A stretch of DNA of 64,000 nucleotides from Paraburkholderia guartelaensis (GTDB lineage: Bacteria; Pseudomonadota; Gammaproteobacteria; Burkholderiales; Burkholderiaceae): assembly GCF_004353905.1 (NCBI RefSeq), contig NZ_SMOD01000007.1:124001-188000 (forward strand), in the 5' to 3' direction. The stretch's first letter is position 1. Every line of letters begins with the position of its first letter. Made by a program: the position numbers and the translations under genes. The notes beneath the pieces were generated by a model. The model was given only the letters and a program-made list of their open reading frames with translations. It did not search any database and was not told the DNA's origin. This document shows positions 47,076 through 56,642 of the stretch, in pieces.

Positions 47076-49175
47076 ATGACGCAAGCTCATCACGCCACTC
47101 TCCTCGTCGAACTGCTGACCGAGGAACTGCCGCCGAAGGCCCTCGCGCGCCTGGGCGACGCGTTCGCCGAAGGCATTGCGCAACGCCTCGCCGCGCGCGA
47201 CCTGATCGAAGGCGATCTCTCGTTCGAACGTTACGCGACGCCGCGCCGCCTCGCCGTCACCATCAAGAACGTGCGCAGCGTCGCGCCCGAAAAGCAGGTG
47301 CGCGAAAAAGTGCTGCCCGTTTCGGTCGCGCTCGACGCCAACGGCCAGCCCACCGCGCCGCTCGCGAAGAAGCTCGCGGCACTTGGCTTCCCTGATTTCC
47401 CCGTGAGCGACCTCGAGCGCGCGAGCGACGGCAAGAACGAAGCGTTCTTCCTGCGCTACTCGGCGCCGGGCGCCACGCTCGCCGACGGCCTGCAAGCCGT
47501 GCTCGACGAAGCGCTCGGCAAGCTGCCGATCCCGAAGGTCATGACCTACCAGCGCCCGGACGGCAGCAACGTCCAGTTCGTGCGTCCGGTGCATCGCCTC
47601 ACGGTGCTGCACGGTGACCAGATCGTGCCGGTCACGGCATTCGGCGTCGACGCAGACGACACCACGCGCGGCCACCGCTTCCTCTCCGAAGGCCTGATCG
47701 CCATCCAGCACGCCGACGAGTACGCGCACACGCTCCAGCACAAGGGCTTCGTGATCGCGAGCTACGCCGATCGCCGCGAGTCGATCCGCGCGCAACTCAT
47801 CGAGCAGGCCGGCAGCGACAAGGTCGTCATGCCCGAGTCGCTGCTCGACGAAGTGAATTCGCTCGTCGAATGGCCGGTCGTGTACGCGTGCAAGTTCGAG
47901 GACGAATTCCTGCAAGTGCCGCAGGAATGCCTGATCCTCACGATGCAGACGAACCAGAAGTACTTCGCGCTCACCGATGATCAGGGCCGGCTGCGCTCGC
48001 GCTTCCTGATCGTCTCGAACATCGCGACGCAAACGCCCGACGAGATCGTCGAGGGCAACGAGCGCGTGGTGCGCCCGCGTCTGGCCGACGCGAAGTTCTT
48101 CTTCGAGCAGGACAAGAAGAAGCCGCTGGCCGACCGTGTGCCGCTGCTCGCGAACGTGGTGTATCACAACAAGCTCGGCTCGCAGCTGCAACGCGTGGAG
48201 CGCCTCGAAGCGCTCGCCGGTCGGATCGCCCTGATGTGCAGCGCCGATATCGCGCTCGCGGAACGCGGCGCGCGCCTCGCGAAGGCCGACCTGTTGACCG
48301 ACATGGTAGGCGAGTTCCCCGAGCTGCAAGGCACGATGGGCACCTATTACGCGCGCCACGACGGCGAGCCCGAAGAAGTGGCGATTGCGTGCTCCGAGCA
48401 CTACCAGCCGCGCTTCTCCGGCGACACCCTGCCCGCCACCACGACGGGCACGATCGTCGCGCTCGCGGACAAGCTGGAAACGCTCGTCGGCATCTGGGGC
48501 ATCGGCCTTGCGCCCACGGGCGAAAAGGATCCGTTCGCGCTGCGCCGTCACGCGCTGGGCGTGCTGCGTATTCTCGTCGAGAAGCAGCTGCCGCTCGACC
48601 TCGTCGAGCTGCTGCGCGCCACCAACGCGCAATTTGCCGGCATCGAGGCCGTGACGGAGTCGACCCAGGCCATCTACGAGTTCTGCATGGACCGTCTGCG
48701 CGGCATGCTGCGCGAACGCGGCTTCGCGGCCACCGAAGTGGACGCGGTACTCGCACTGAACCCCACGCGCTTCGACGACATCGTTTCGCGTCTGGATGCG
48801 GTGCGCGAATTCGCAGCGCTCGCGGAAGCGGCCTCGCTCGCGGCGGCCAACAAGCGCATCTCGAACATCCTCAAGAAGTCCGAGGGTGCGGAAGACGCCG
48901 GCGTGCAGATCGCCCTCTTCGTCGAATCCGCCGAGAAGGCGCTCTACGCGCAGCTCGAACAGGTTGCGCCGCGCGTGGAAACGCAACTCGCCGCACGCGA
49001 GTACACGGGCGCGCTCACCGCGCTCGCCGCGCTGCGCGAAACCGTGGACACGTTCTTCAACGACGTGATGGTCAACGCCGAAGACCCGGCGCTGCGTGCG
49101 AACCGCCTTGCGCTGCTCAAGGCGCTGCATCGCCAGATGAACAGCGTCGCGGACATCTCGCGACTCGCTGCATAA
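47076..49175 (+). CDS. glyS: Glycine-tRNA ligase beta subunit
   Basis: A 699-residue beta subunit needed for tRNA binding by the tetrameric GlyRS. It starts with [15 protein letters not shown] and contains [65 protein letters not shown] and an HD-like segment before the C-terminal anticodon-binding domain ([23 protein letters not shown]). Full length. The gene begins 16 bp after glyQ. Long open frames on the opposite strand are shadows of this GC-rich gene. Confidence 0.97.
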   Translation: MTQAHHATLLVELLTEELPPKALARLGDAFAEGIAQRLAARDLIEGDLSFERYATPRRLAVTIKNVRSVAPEKQVREKVLPVSVALDANGQPTAPLAKKLAALGFPDFPVSDLERASDGKNEAFFLRYSAPGATLADGLQAVLDEALGKLPIPKVMTYQRPDGSNVQFVRPVHRLTVLHGDQIVPVTAFGVDADDTTRGHRFLSEGLIAIQHADEYAHTLQHKGFVIASYADRRESIRAQLIEQAGSDKVVMPESLLDEVNSLVEWPVVYACKFEDEFLQVPQECLILTMQTNQKYFALTDDQGRLRSRFLIVSNIATQTPDEIVEGNERVVRPRLADAKFFFEQDKKKPLADRVPLLANVVYHNKLGSQLQRVERLEALAGRIALMCSADIALAERGARLAKADLLTDMVGEFPELQGTMGTYYARHDGEPEEVAIACSEHYQPRFSGDTLPATTTGTIVALADKLETLVGIWGIGLAPTGEKDPFALRRHALGVLRILVEKQLPLDLVELLRATNAQFAGIEAVTESTQAIYEFCMDRLRGMLRERGFAATEVDAVLALNPTRFDDIVSRLDAVREFAALAEAASLAAANKRISNILKKSEGAEDAGVQIALFVESAEKALYAQLEQVAPRVETQLAAREYTGALTALAALRETVDTFFNDVMVNAEDPALRANRLALLKALHRQMNSVADISRLAA

Positions 49176-49205
49176 GCGGACACATGCGGAACTGAGCGAA
49201 ACGCC

Positions 49206-49769
49206 ATGCCGACCAGCACCACCAGAAAACTCGTGATCCTCGACCGCGACGGCGTGATCAACGTCGACTCCGACGCGTTCATCAAGTCGCCGGACGAATG
49301 GGTCGCGATACCCGGCAGCCTCGAAGCGATCGCACGCCTGAACCAGGCGGGCTATCGCGTCGCGGTGGCGTCGAACCAGTCGGGCATCGGGCGCGGACTG
49401 TTCGACATGGCCGCGCTCAATGCCATGCACGCGAAGATGCACCGCCAGGCGGCAGCCGTGGGCGGCCGCATCGACGCCGTGTTCTTCTGCCCGCACACGG
49501 CGCAGGACCACTGCGAGTGCCGCAAGCCGCAGCCGGGCATGCTCAAGATGATCGCGGAACGCTTCGAGATCGAACCGGCCGATACGCCGGTGGTGGGCGA
49601 CTCGCTGCGCGACCTCCAGGCTGGCGCGGTGCTCGGCTTTCGCACGCACCTCGTGCGTTCGGGCAAGGGCGAGAAGACGCTCGCCGCCGGCGGCCTGCCC
49701 GAAGGCACGCTGATCCACGACGACCTGCGCGCTTTCGCGCTCGACTTTCTCGCGAACGTCACTGCGTAA
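49206..49769 (+). CDS. gmhB: D-glycero-beta-D-manno-heptose 1,7-bisphosphate 7-phosphatase
   Basis: A 187-residue HAD phosphatase of the ADP-heptose pathway for LPS inner core. Motif I is LVILDRDGVINVDSD with nucleophile Asp13 and acid/base Asp15. It has SNQSGIGRGLFD, the zinc-binding loop CPHTAQDHCECRKPQPGM with Cys/His ligands, and VVGDSLRDLQAGAVLG. It starts 30 bp after glyS, and plsC follows 41 bp downstream, so the glyQ-glyS-gmhB-plsC run is probably one transcript linking translation and envelope genes. Confidence 0.95.
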   Translation: MPTSTTRKLVILDRDGVINVDSDAFIKSPDEWVAIPGSLEAIARLNQAGYRVAVASNQSGIGRGLFDMAALNAMHAKMHRQAAAVGGRIDAVFFCPHTAQDHCECRKPQPGMLKMIAERFEIEPADTPVVGDSLRDLQAGAVLGFRTHLVRSGKGEKTLAAGGLPEGTLIHDDLRAFALDFLANVTA

Positions 49770-49810
49770 AGGCGCAGGCGGCTTACGCGAACATTAAACC
49801 GGCTCGACCG

Positions 49811-50572
49811 ATGCGCTTTCTCCGCTCCCTGCTGCTGTTCATCTATTTCATCGTCTACACGATGCCGTACGCCACGGCGTGCTTTATCGCGTTCCCGTTC
49901 ATGAACGCGACGCGGCGCTACTGGATGGCCGTGGGCTGGTGCCGCTCCACGCTCTTCGTTGCGCGCCACCTCAATGGCATTCGCTACCGCATCGAGGGTA
50001 TGGAGAACCTGCCCGACGGGCCGGCAGTGCTGCTTTCGAAGCACCAGTCCGCATGGGAGACGCTGGCGTTCCCCGCGCTCATGCCGCGGCCAATGTGCTA
50101 TGTGTTCAAGCGCGAGCTGCTGTTCGTGCCGTTCTTCGGCTGGGCGCTGGGCATGCTGAAGATGGTTCACATCAACCGCAAGGAAGGCAAGAACGCATTC
50201 ACTTCGGTGATACGCCAGGGCAAGCAGCGCATGGCCGAAGGCGCATGGGTGATCATGTTCCCCGAAGGCACGCGCATTCCGGTTGGCAAGCAGGGCAAGT
50301 ACAAGACCGGCGGCCCGCGCTTCGCCATCGAAACGGGGGCGCCCGTGGTGCCGATCGCGCACAACGCGGGCCACGTCTGGCCCCGAAACTCGTTCATCAA
50401 ATATCCGGGTATAGTCACGGTGTCGATCGGCAAGCCGATCGAGACGACCGGACTCACGCCCGACGAAGTGAACACGCGCGTGGAAACGTGGATCGAAACG
50501 GAAATGCGGCGGATCGATCCTGAGGCGTATCGCGAAACGGATGGCGCAGCGGCGAAAGCGGCACGGATTTGA
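49811..50572 (+). CDS. plsC: 1-acyl-sn-glycerol-3-phosphate acyltransferase
   Basis: A 253-residue membrane-associated acyltransferase that makes phosphatidic acid. It has an N-terminal hydrophobic anchor (FLRSLLLFIYFIVYTMPYATACFIAFPF). The catalytic HX4D/E motif appears as KHQSAWET, with Glu where many homologues have Asp; then come FKRELLFVPFFGWAL, the phosphate-binding FPEGTRIPVGKQGKYK and the VVPIAHNAG block. The ATG at 49811 is the natural start. It overlaps or abuts the metallopeptidase gene downstream. LPS and phospholipid genes (gmhB, plsC) are neighbours here. Confidence 0.94.
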   Translation: MRFLRSLLLFIYFIVYTMPYATACFIAFPFMNATRRYWMAVGWCRSTLFVARHLNGIRYRIEGMENLPDGPAVLLSKHQSAWETLAFPALMPRPMCYVFKRELLFVPFFGWALGMLKMVHINRKEGKNAFTSVIRQGKQRMAEGAWVIMFPEGTRIPVGKQGKYKTGGPRFAIETGAPVVPIAHNAGHVWPRNSFIKYPGIVTVSIGKPIETTGLTPDEVNTRVETWIETEMRRIDPEAYRETDGAAAKAARI

Positions 50573-50717
50573 GGCGCAGAGCGTGCTCGCTCGCATCGCG
50601 CGAAGCGTAGTGGCGCGGATGTGGGCGCTGCTCGCCGCACGGCTGGGCGCGCCGCGCAACACTGCGCCAGAAGCCCCGCGCAAACGCCGCGCACGCCCAC
50701 CCGCACCAGGCCTGACG

Positions 50718-51617
50718 ATGCAGAAGTCCCCCACGCCGCGCCCAAACGCGGCACTCGACAACCGGCAACTCGACTTGCCGCTCTTTGCTGAACCGGCGCC
50801 TGTCGTGGCGCCCGATGCGTCCTCTCCCTCTCTCACACCGCTGCCTGCCACTCCGCCATCGCCCGACAAGCCCGGCAAGGCACCGCTTGCGCCGGATGGC
50901 ACGCGGCTGCGTACTGTCGCGCTTGGCGCGCGTACGCTGCATTACCGGCTCAAGCGCTCGTCGCGCAAATCGATCGGGTTCGTGATCGACGGCACCGGGC
51001 TCAGCATCACGGCGCCCCGGTGGGTCACGATCGCCGATATCGAGACTGCTATCGCCGAGAAGCAGCGATGGATCTTCGCCAAGCTCGCCGAATGGCAAAC
51101 GCGCACGGAGCAGCGTGCCCTGCCGCGCGTGGATTGGAGCGATGGGGCTGAGCTGCCGTTTCTTGGCAAGCCGATTACGGTGAAGCTGGGGGCTTCTTTG
51201 CTCGCGTTCGATCAGGAGACGCGCGTGCTTGCGTTGCCCCTGCCGCCGCATGCCGACGCGCAGCAGATCAAGGACCGCGTGACTGGGTGGCTTCAGGGTG
51301 AAGCGACGCGGATATTCGGTGAGCGGCTCGACGTGTATGCCGAGAAGCTTGGCGTCTCGTTTCGGTCTTACGCGCTTTCTTCGGCAGCGACGCGATGGGG
51401 CAGTTGTTCAAGCGAAGGGAGAATTCGCTTGAACTGGCGGTTGATTCACTTTCCGCTCTCCGTCGTGGACTATGTGGTGGCGCATGAGCTCGCGCATTTG
51501 CGCGAGATGAATCACAGCCCGAGGTTCTGGCAAACGGTGGAGTCGATTTTTCCGGAGTTCCGCGAGGCGAGGAAGCAGCTCAAGCAGCATCCGCCGGAGA
51601 TGGTGCCGGGGATGTGA
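50718..51617 (+). CDS. YgjP/WLM-like (DUF45) zinc metallopeptidase
   Basis: A 299-residue protein (longer if an upstream start is used: ATGs at 50541 and 50619 are in frame, the former overlapping plsC). The N-terminal 60 residues are Pro/Ala rich. The core has LHYRLKRSSRKSIGFVIDGTGLSITAPRWVT, then SSAATRWGSCSSEGRIRLNWRLIHFPLSVVDYVVAHELAHLREMNHSPRFW, with the zinc motif HELAH and a downstream His. YgjP-like members are predicted metal-dependent hydrolases of unknown target. It is the last gene of the plus-strand run. Confidence 0.88.
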   Translation: MQKSPTPRPNAALDNRQLDLPLFAEPAPVVAPDASSPSLTPLPATPPSPDKPGKAPLAPDGTRLRTVALGARTLHYRLKRSSRKSIGFVIDGTGLSITAPRWVTIADIETAIAEKQRWIFAKLAEWQTRTEQRALPRVDWSDGAELPFLGKPITVKLGASLLAFDQETRVLALPLPPHADAQQIKDRVTGWLQGEATRIFGERLDVYAEKLGVSFRSYALSSAATRWGSCSSEGRIRLNWRLIHFPLSVVDYVVAHELAHLREMNHSPRFWQTVESIFPEFREARKQLKQHPPEMVPGM

Positions 51618-51725
51618 TATCCCCATTACGAGTTCGCGAATTCCAGCTGAATTTCAATTCATTCGCAGTTCGAAGCAATTCACCGAAGAAACAGGCTGGA
51701 TTGCCAGCCTGCACTACCAACGTCC

Positions 51726-52112
51726 TTACTTCTTCCGCTGAATGAACTCGATCTTGTACCCATCCGGATCGGTCACGAACGCGATTACCGTGCTCCCATG
51801 CTTCATCGGGCCGGCTTCGCGCACCACTGTCCCGCCCTGCTCCTTGATCTTCGCGCAGGCGGCGTAGGCATCCTCCACCTCGACCGCCAGATGGCCGAAG
51901 CCAGTCCCAAGATCGTACGAAGCCGTATCCCAGTTATGCGTGAGTTCGATCACGGTGCCGTCGCGCTCGTCCGTGTACCCGACGAAGGCCAGCGTGAACT
52001 TGCCATCCGAGTAGTCTTCGCGGCGCAGCAGTTTCATGCCGAGCAGTTCGGTATAGAACTTGATCGAGCGATCGAGGTCGCCGACCCGAATCATCGTGTG
52101 CAGCAGGCGCAT
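51726..52112 (-). CDS. gloA: Lactoylglutathione lyase (glyoxalase I)
   Basis: A 128-residue enzyme that converts the methylglyoxal-glutathione hemithioacetal to S-lactoylglutathione. The four metal ligands of the E. coli Ni2+ enzyme are at the same positions: His5, Glu56, His74 and Glu122. [16 protein letters not shown] and [12 protein letters not shown] are typical. The start at 52112 gives the family N-terminus [10 protein letters not shown]; the longer frame reads into the promoter region. It is divergent from panE, and the 188-bp gap holds two palindromes. Confidence 0.96.
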   Translation of the reverse strand: MRLLHTMIRVGDLDRSIKFYTELLGMKLLRREDYSDGKFTLAFVGYTDERDGTVIELTHNWDTASYDLGTGFGHLAVEVEDAYAACAKIKEQGGTVVREAGPMKHGSTVIAFVTDPDGYKIEFIQRKK

Positions 52113-52169
52113 GGTGTACTCCGTTTTGCCGTCGTCAAAAAACGGACTGTACCAAAAACGGGCCAGCCC

Positions 52170-52183
52170 TGCCGACGTCGGCA
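52170..52183. repeat. 14-bp palindrome TGCCGACGTCGGCA between gloA and panE
   Basis: Perfect palindrome in the divergent promoter region, 58 bp upstream of gloA. It could be an operator; no regulator is adjacent. Confidence 0.5.
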
Positions 52184-52218
52184 AGATGTGCCGATTTGCT
52201 CTAGCATGAACGCCATCC

Positions 52219-52240
52219 CGAAATTGCTACGGCAATTTCG
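52219..52240. repeat. Inverted repeat CGAAATTGC-TACG-GCAATTTCG upstream of panE
   Basis: Nine-base arms pair perfectly around TACG. It is followed by a near-direct repeat of CGTAAGCAA (about 52251 and 52263). It lies 60 bp before the panE ATG and may be an operator or leader hairpin. Confidence 0.6.
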
Positions 52241-52300
52241 CCAGCTAAGCGTAAGCAAAGCACGTAAGCAAGCAATCAACGTGAGAGACGAGGAGTAGAC

Positions 52301-53251
52301 ATGCGAATTCTGGTAGTCGGTGCGGGTGCGACGGGCGGCTATTTCGGCGGCCGGCTTGCCGCTGCGGGGCGTGACGTAACGTTTCTGGTACGCGAGGCGC
52401 GTGCCGCGCAACTGCGCGAAGCGGGCCTCGTCATCCGCAGTCCGGTGGGCGATCTCACGCTGCGCGACGTCAAGACCGTCACGCGCGAAGCGCTCGAGTC
52501 GCAAGGCGGCCAGCCGTACGATCTCGTCCTGCTGAGCTGCAAGGCCTACGACCTCGACAATGCCATCGATTCGTTCGCCGCAGCCGTCGGTCCCAACACG
52601 TTGATCCTGCCGCTCCTCAACGGCATGCATCATCTCGAAGTCCTGCAGGCGCGCTTCGGTACGCAGGCGGTGCTGGGCGGTGTCTGCCTGATCGCGTCCA
52701 CCCTCAACGACAAGCGCGAGATCGTGCATCTGAACGACGTGCAGGCCATCACGTTCGGCGAACTCGGCGGCGGCGTCTCGGCGCGCGTGCAAGCCGTAGC
52801 GGATCAGTTCGGCAATGCCGGCTTTCACGTGAAGGCGAGCGATCAGATCCTTCAGGAGATGTGGGAGAAGTGGGTGTTCCTCGCGTCGCTTGCGGGCAGC
52901 ACGTGTCTTTTCCGTGCGCCGATTGGCGTGATTCTCGCTACGCCCGACGGCGCCGGGATGATCGAGCGCCTCTTCGCCGAATGCCGCGCAATCGCAGCCG
53001 CACACGGCCACGCCGTGCGCGACAGCTTCCTCGAGCGTTCGCGCGCGATGCTGTTCGCCAAGGGATCGGCGCTCACCGCCTCGATGTTGCGCGACGTGCA
53101 GAACGGTTCGCGCATCGAAGCCGATCATGTGCTCGGCGACCTGATCCAGCGCGGCGGCGCGGCGCAGCACGCGTCGAATGAGCTTTCGGTGCTGCGCGTC
53201 GTCTACAGCCAGCTCAAGGCCTACGAGGCGCAGCGCGCCGAGGCTGCCTGA
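52301..53251 (+). CDS. panE: 2-dehydropantoate 2-reductase (KPR family)
   Basis: A 316-residue NADPH-dependent reductase. The N-terminal Rossmann fold starts MRILVVGAGATGGYFGGRLA. It has LVLLSCKAYDLDNAI, the LLNGMHHLEVL stretch with the catalytic-region Asn, LGGVCLIAS, and in the C-terminal domain MWEKWVFLASLAGSTCLFR with the catalytic Lys and GSRIEADHVLGDLIQRG. In pantothenate synthesis it makes pantoate; several paralogues in Burkholderia act on other 2-oxo acids, so the symbol is by family only. GAGGAG lies seven bases before the ATG. Confidence 0.88.
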   Translation: MRILVVGAGATGGYFGGRLAAAGRDVTFLVREARAAQLREAGLVIRSPVGDLTLRDVKTVTREALESQGGQPYDLVLLSCKAYDLDNAIDSFAAAVGPNTLILPLLNGMHHLEVLQARFGTQAVLGGVCLIASTLNDKREIVHLNDVQAITFGELGGGVSARVQAVADQFGNAGFHVKASDQILQEMWEKWVFLASLAGSTCLFRAPIGVILATPDGAGMIERLFAECRAIAAAHGHAVRDSFLERSRAMLFAKGSALTASMLRDVQNGSRIEADHVLGDLIQRGGAAQHASNELSVLRVVYSQLKAYEAQRAEAA

Positions 53252-53293
53252 GCAACGGCTAGCGCACCGGCCGGGCGGCGCGCCACGCGCACA

Positions 53294-54121
53294 TCACGCG
53301 CCGCCGGCCCCTTCCAGCGCCTGCGCGAGACTCACATACTCTTCGACGGGCACTTCCTCGGCGCGGCGTGCCAGATCGAAGCCCAGCGCGTCGAAGTCGA
53401 GGCGCTCGCGGTAATCACTGAGCGTGTTGCGCAGCATCTTGCGGCGTTGCGAGAACGCCGCCGTCACGAGTTCGCCGAGCACGGCGTCATTGACCTTCGG
53501 CAGTTCGTGCGGCGCGTAGGGGATCATGCGCACGATCGCCGAATCCACCTTCGGCGGCGGCTGGAACGATTCGGGCGGCACGTCGATCAGCTTGTCGATC
53601 ACGTAGCGGTACTGGAGCATCACCGTGAGACGGCCGAACGCCTTGCTGCCCGGCTCCGCCACCATGCGCTCGACCACTTCGTTCTGCAACATGAAGTGCT
53701 GGTCGATCACGCGCTCGGCGAACGTGGTGAGGTGGAACAGCAGCGGGCTCGAAATGTTGTACGGCAGGTTGCCGACGATGCGCAGCGAAGGCTTCTCGCC
53801 CGGCGCCGCGAGCGAGCCGAAGTCGAACGCGAGCGCGTCGCCCGCGTGGAGTTGGAGCAGCGGGCCGAACTTCTTCGTGAGGCGCGCGATCAGGTCGCGG
53901 TCCAGCTCGACCGCGTGCAGCGGCGATTCGGGCGTGGCGAGCCGCTCGATGAGCGGCTCGGTGAGCGCGCCGAGACCCGGCCCGATCTCGACCATGCGCT
54001 CGCCGCGCTGCGGGCGGATGACGTCGACGATCGAATCGATCACGCCCGTGTCGACGAGGAAGTTCTGGCCGAAGCGCTTGCGCGCGAAGTGGCCCTGGTG
54101 CTGTCTGCTGCTATTGGACAT
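53294..54121 (-). CDS. rsmA: 16S rRNA (adenine1518/1519-N6)-dimethyltransferase
   Basis: A 275-residue SAM-dependent enzyme that dimethylates the two adenines near the 3' end of 16S rRNA, a late 30S assembly step. Motifs are [28 protein letters not shown] (SAM site), [11 protein letters not shown], the catalytic [14 protein letters not shown], and [12 protein letters not shown]. The ATG at 54121 follows CAGAGAAG; an ATG five codons upstream at 54136 would abut the pdxA stop. It is the last gene of the lptD-surA-pdxA-rsmA series, an order widespread in proteobacteria. Confidence 0.97.
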   Translation of the reverse strand: MSNSSRQHQGHFARKRFGQNFLVDTGVIDSIVDVIRPQRGERMVEIGPGLGALTEPLIERLATPESPLHAVELDRDLIARLTKKFGPLLQLHAGDALAFDFGSLAAPGEKPSLRIVGNLPYNISSPLLFHLTTFAERVIDQHFMLQNEVVERMVAEPGSKAFGRLTVMLQYRYVIDKLIDVPPESFQPPPKVDSAIVRMIPYAPHELPKVNDAVLGELVTAAFSQRRKMLRNTLSDYRERLDFDALGFDLARRAEEVPVEEYVSLAQALEGAGGA

Positions 54122-54136
54122 CTTCTCTGGAATCAA

Positions 54137-55159
54137 TCAGATGGCGCGCCGGTGGCGCGCCATCGAAACGGCGGTGTCGAGGGCGGCGATCAGGCTGCCC
54201 GCGTCCGCGCGGCCAGTGCCGGCGAGGTCGAGCGCGGTGCCATGATCGACCGAGGTGCGCACGATCGGCAAGCCGAGCGTGACGTTGATGCCTTCGCCGA
54301 ACGTCGCGTATTTCAGGACCGGCAGGCCCTGGTCGTGGAACATCGCCAGCACGCAGTCCGCGTCCTTGAGGTAGCGCGGCTGGAACAGCGTATCGGCGGG
54401 GTACGGGCCGCGCGCGTCGATGCCCTGCGCGGCGGCGGCAGCCAGTGCCGGCGAAATCGTGTCGATTTCCTCGCGCCCCAGGTAGCCGTTCTCGCCCGCA
54501 TGCGGGTTGAGGCCGGTCACGAGGATGCGCGGCAGCGGCACGCCGAAATGATGCCGCAGGTCATGGTCGATGATGCTCAGGGTTTCGACGAGCCCCTCGA
54601 CCGTGAGCGCCGCCGACACGTCCTTGAGCGGCAAATGCGTCGTGGCGAGCGCCACGCGCAGCGGGCGCGCGCCGGTGCCCGCCAGCATCATGACCACGCG
54701 CGGCGTGTGCGTGCGTTCGGCGAGGTATTCGGTGTGGCCGGTGAAGGGCACGCCGGCGTCGTTGATCGTGCTCTTTTGCAGCGGCGCGGTGACGATGGCG
54801 TCGAATTCGCCTGCCAGTGCGCCGTCGATGGCGCGGTCGAGCAGCGCCAGCACGTAGCGGCCGTTTGCGGCGTCGAGCTTGCCGGGCTTGGCGGGCGCAG
54901 CCAGCGCCACATGCTCGACCTGCACGGGCTGGTTCGCCAGCACGGCGGCCCAGTCGACTTTCGCGGCCTGCGCGCGCGCTTCGAGCAGCGCGCTGTCGCC
55001 GAGGACGACGAACTGCGCGTCGGGCCAGTGCGCCGAGGCGCCCGCCAGCGCGGCGGCAGTCAGCTCGGGGCCGACGCCGGCCGGCTCACCCGTGGTGATG
55101 GCAATGCGGATCGGCCCCGCCCTCCGCGGAGCCGGCGACGACGATGCGGAGGCGTTCAT
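54137..55159 (-). CDS. pdxA: 4-hydroxythreonine-4-phosphate dehydrogenase
   Basis: A 340-residue NAD-dependent enzyme of the DXP-dependent pyridoxal phosphate pathway. Signatures are [18 protein letters not shown] at the N-terminus, [26 protein letters not shown] with the substrate-binding His, [29 protein letters not shown], and [12 protein letters not shown] with the metal His. Length is normal. It sits 21 bp after surA and directly before rsmA on the same strand. The C-terminus [17 protein letters not shown] is intact. Confidence 0.97.
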   Translation of the reverse strand: MNASASSSPAPRRAGPIRIAITTGEPAGVGPELTAAALAGASAHWPDAQFVVLGDSALLEARAQAAKVDWAAVLANQPVQVEHVALAAPAKPGKLDAANGRYVLALLDRAIDGALAGEFDAIVTAPLQKSTINDAGVPFTGHTEYLAERTHTPRVVMMLAGTGARPLRVALATTHLPLKDVSAALTVEGLVETLSIIDHDLRHHFGVPLPRILVTGLNPHAGENGYLGREEIDTISPALAAAAAQGIDARGPYPADTLFQPRYLKDADCVLAMFHDQGLPVLKYATFGEGINVTLGLPIVRTSVDHGTALDLAGTGRADAGSLIAALDTAVSMARHRRAI

Positions 55160-55180
55160 GGCTCGATCCCTTGGTGACTC

Positions 55181-56539
55181 TTAGTTGTGCGGCGGCGTCA
55201 TGCCCGCGATCTTGTAATCGACGTAGGCGCTGTCGCGCAGTTGACGCAGCCAGTCGGCGTAGGCCTGCTCCGCCTTGCGCTGGCCGATGGCCTGGCGCGC
55301 GAGTTCCATTTGCTGCGCGATCGAGCCTTCGGCGTCGCGGCGGCCCAGCACCTGGATCAGGTGATAGCCGTACTCGGTGCGTACCGGCTCGCTCAACTGG
55401 TTGTCCTGCAGCGTATTCATGGCGCGCTCGAACTCGGGCACGGTTTCACCCGGGCTGATCCAGCCGAGGTCGCCGCCCTGCGAGGCCGAGCCGTCTTGCG
55501 AATAGGTGCGCGCGAACTTGGCGAAGTCGCCGCCCGCCGCGATTTCCTGGCGGATTTCGAGCAGCTTCTGGCGCGCCTGGGGCTCGGACATGCCGTCGCC
55601 CACGCGCAGCAGGATGTGGCGCACGTGCGTTTGCACGAGCTTGGGCGCGTCGGCGGCCGTGCCCTGGCCCTGGCGGCGCTCGACGAGGCGCACGATCTCG
55701 AAGCCGTCGTTGGTGCGGATCACCGAGGGGTTCACCTCGCCCGGACGCATCGTGGAAGCGGCAGTCACGAATTCAGGCGGCAGCTTCGACTGCGGCTGGA
55801 AGCCCATGTCGCCGCCCTTGCCCGCGTCGCTCGCCTGCGAGTTCGACTTCGCGAGGCTTTCGAACTTGCTGCCCGACTGAGCTTCCTTGAGCAGCGCATT
55901 GGCCTTCGCCTGCGCGGCTTCGATGTCGGTTTCCGAGGCGTTCAGCGGCGCCTTGATGAAGATGTGCTGGAAGTGCAGGTCGTTCGACTGGCCCGCGTTC
56001 GGTCCGCGCTGGCTCGCGATGTAGTTCGCGACTTCGGCGTCCGTCACCGTGACCTTGCTGTCCACTTCCTTCTCGCGCAGCTTCGAGAGCGTGAGTTCGG
56101 TGCGCGCGTCGCGCGTGAACGTGGTCCAGGGCACCCCGGCCGCCTCGATGCGCGCGCGATAGGTCGCGAGATCCATGCCGTTGGCCTGGGCGAGGCGCTC
56201 GAGCGTGCGCTGCACGGCGGCGTCGTCTACGGTGATGCCGTCTTCCTTGGCCTTCTGGAGCTGAATGCGCTCGAGCACCATCTGGTTGAGCACCTGCGCG
56301 CGCAACTGCTCATCGGGCGGAACCGGCGCGTTTTGCTGCTGCAGCCGGTGAGCAATCATTTCGGCGCGGCTGTCGAGCTCGCGCTGCGTGATCACGCCGT
56401 CATTGACGACTGCGGCGATCGTGTCGACCGTCTGGCCGTTGCCGGCCGGGAGACCTTGAGCTTGCGCCGGCGCGGCCGGCAACACGCCTGCGACGGCGAA
56501 GAGACTCGCAGCGTACGCTGCCAGGCGAAGCTTTTTCAT
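55181..56539 (-). CDS. surA: Periplasmic peptidyl-prolyl isomerase and chaperone SurA
   Basis: A 452-residue exported chaperone for outer-membrane proteins. The signal peptide is [27 protein letters not shown]. The N-terminal chaperone domain (about 35-165) starts [21 protein letters not shown]. Two parvulin domains follow, the first at about 180-285 ([11 protein letters not shown]) and the second at about 295-400 ([14 protein letters not shown]), and a C-terminal helix closes the fold. Start at 56539 gives a clean signal peptide. The substrate LptD is encoded immediately upstream, 103 bp away. Confidence 0.96.
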   Translation of the reverse strand: MKKLRLAAYAASLFAVAGVLPAAPAQAQGLPAGNGQTVDTIAAVVNDGVITQRELDSRAEMIAHRLQQQNAPVPPDEQLRAQVLNQMVLERIQLQKAKEDGITVDDAAVQRTLERLAQANGMDLATYRARIEAAGVPWTTFTRDARTELTLSKLREKEVDSKVTVTDAEVANYIASQRGPNAGQSNDLHFQHIFIKAPLNASETDIEAAQAKANALLKEAQSGSKFESLAKSNSQASDAGKGGDMGFQPQSKLPPEFVTAASTMRPGEVNPSVIRTNDGFEIVRLVERRQGQGTAADAPKLVQTHVRHILLRVGDGMSEPQARQKLLEIRQEIAAGGDFAKFARTYSQDGSASQGGDLGWISPGETVPEFERAMNTLQDNQLSEPVRTEYGYHLIQVLGRRDAEGSIAQQMELARQAIGQRKAEQAYADWLRQLRDSAYVDYKIAGMTPPHN

Positions 56540-56642
56540 GATTCCCACAGATACTCCAATGTTGGCGGGCACGCTTCGCCCGTCTCTATGCATCCGACAC
56601 CGCGTTGCCCCGAGGCGCAAGCAATGCGCTCCGGATCACGCG

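Noticed and set aside
47067..49718. An 883-codon open frame on the minus strand opposite glyS and gmhB
   Set aside because: It mirrors two well-recognised genes; in GC-rich DNA the antisense frame of a real gene is often open. Its protein is Arg/His/Glu rich without any recognisable domain.
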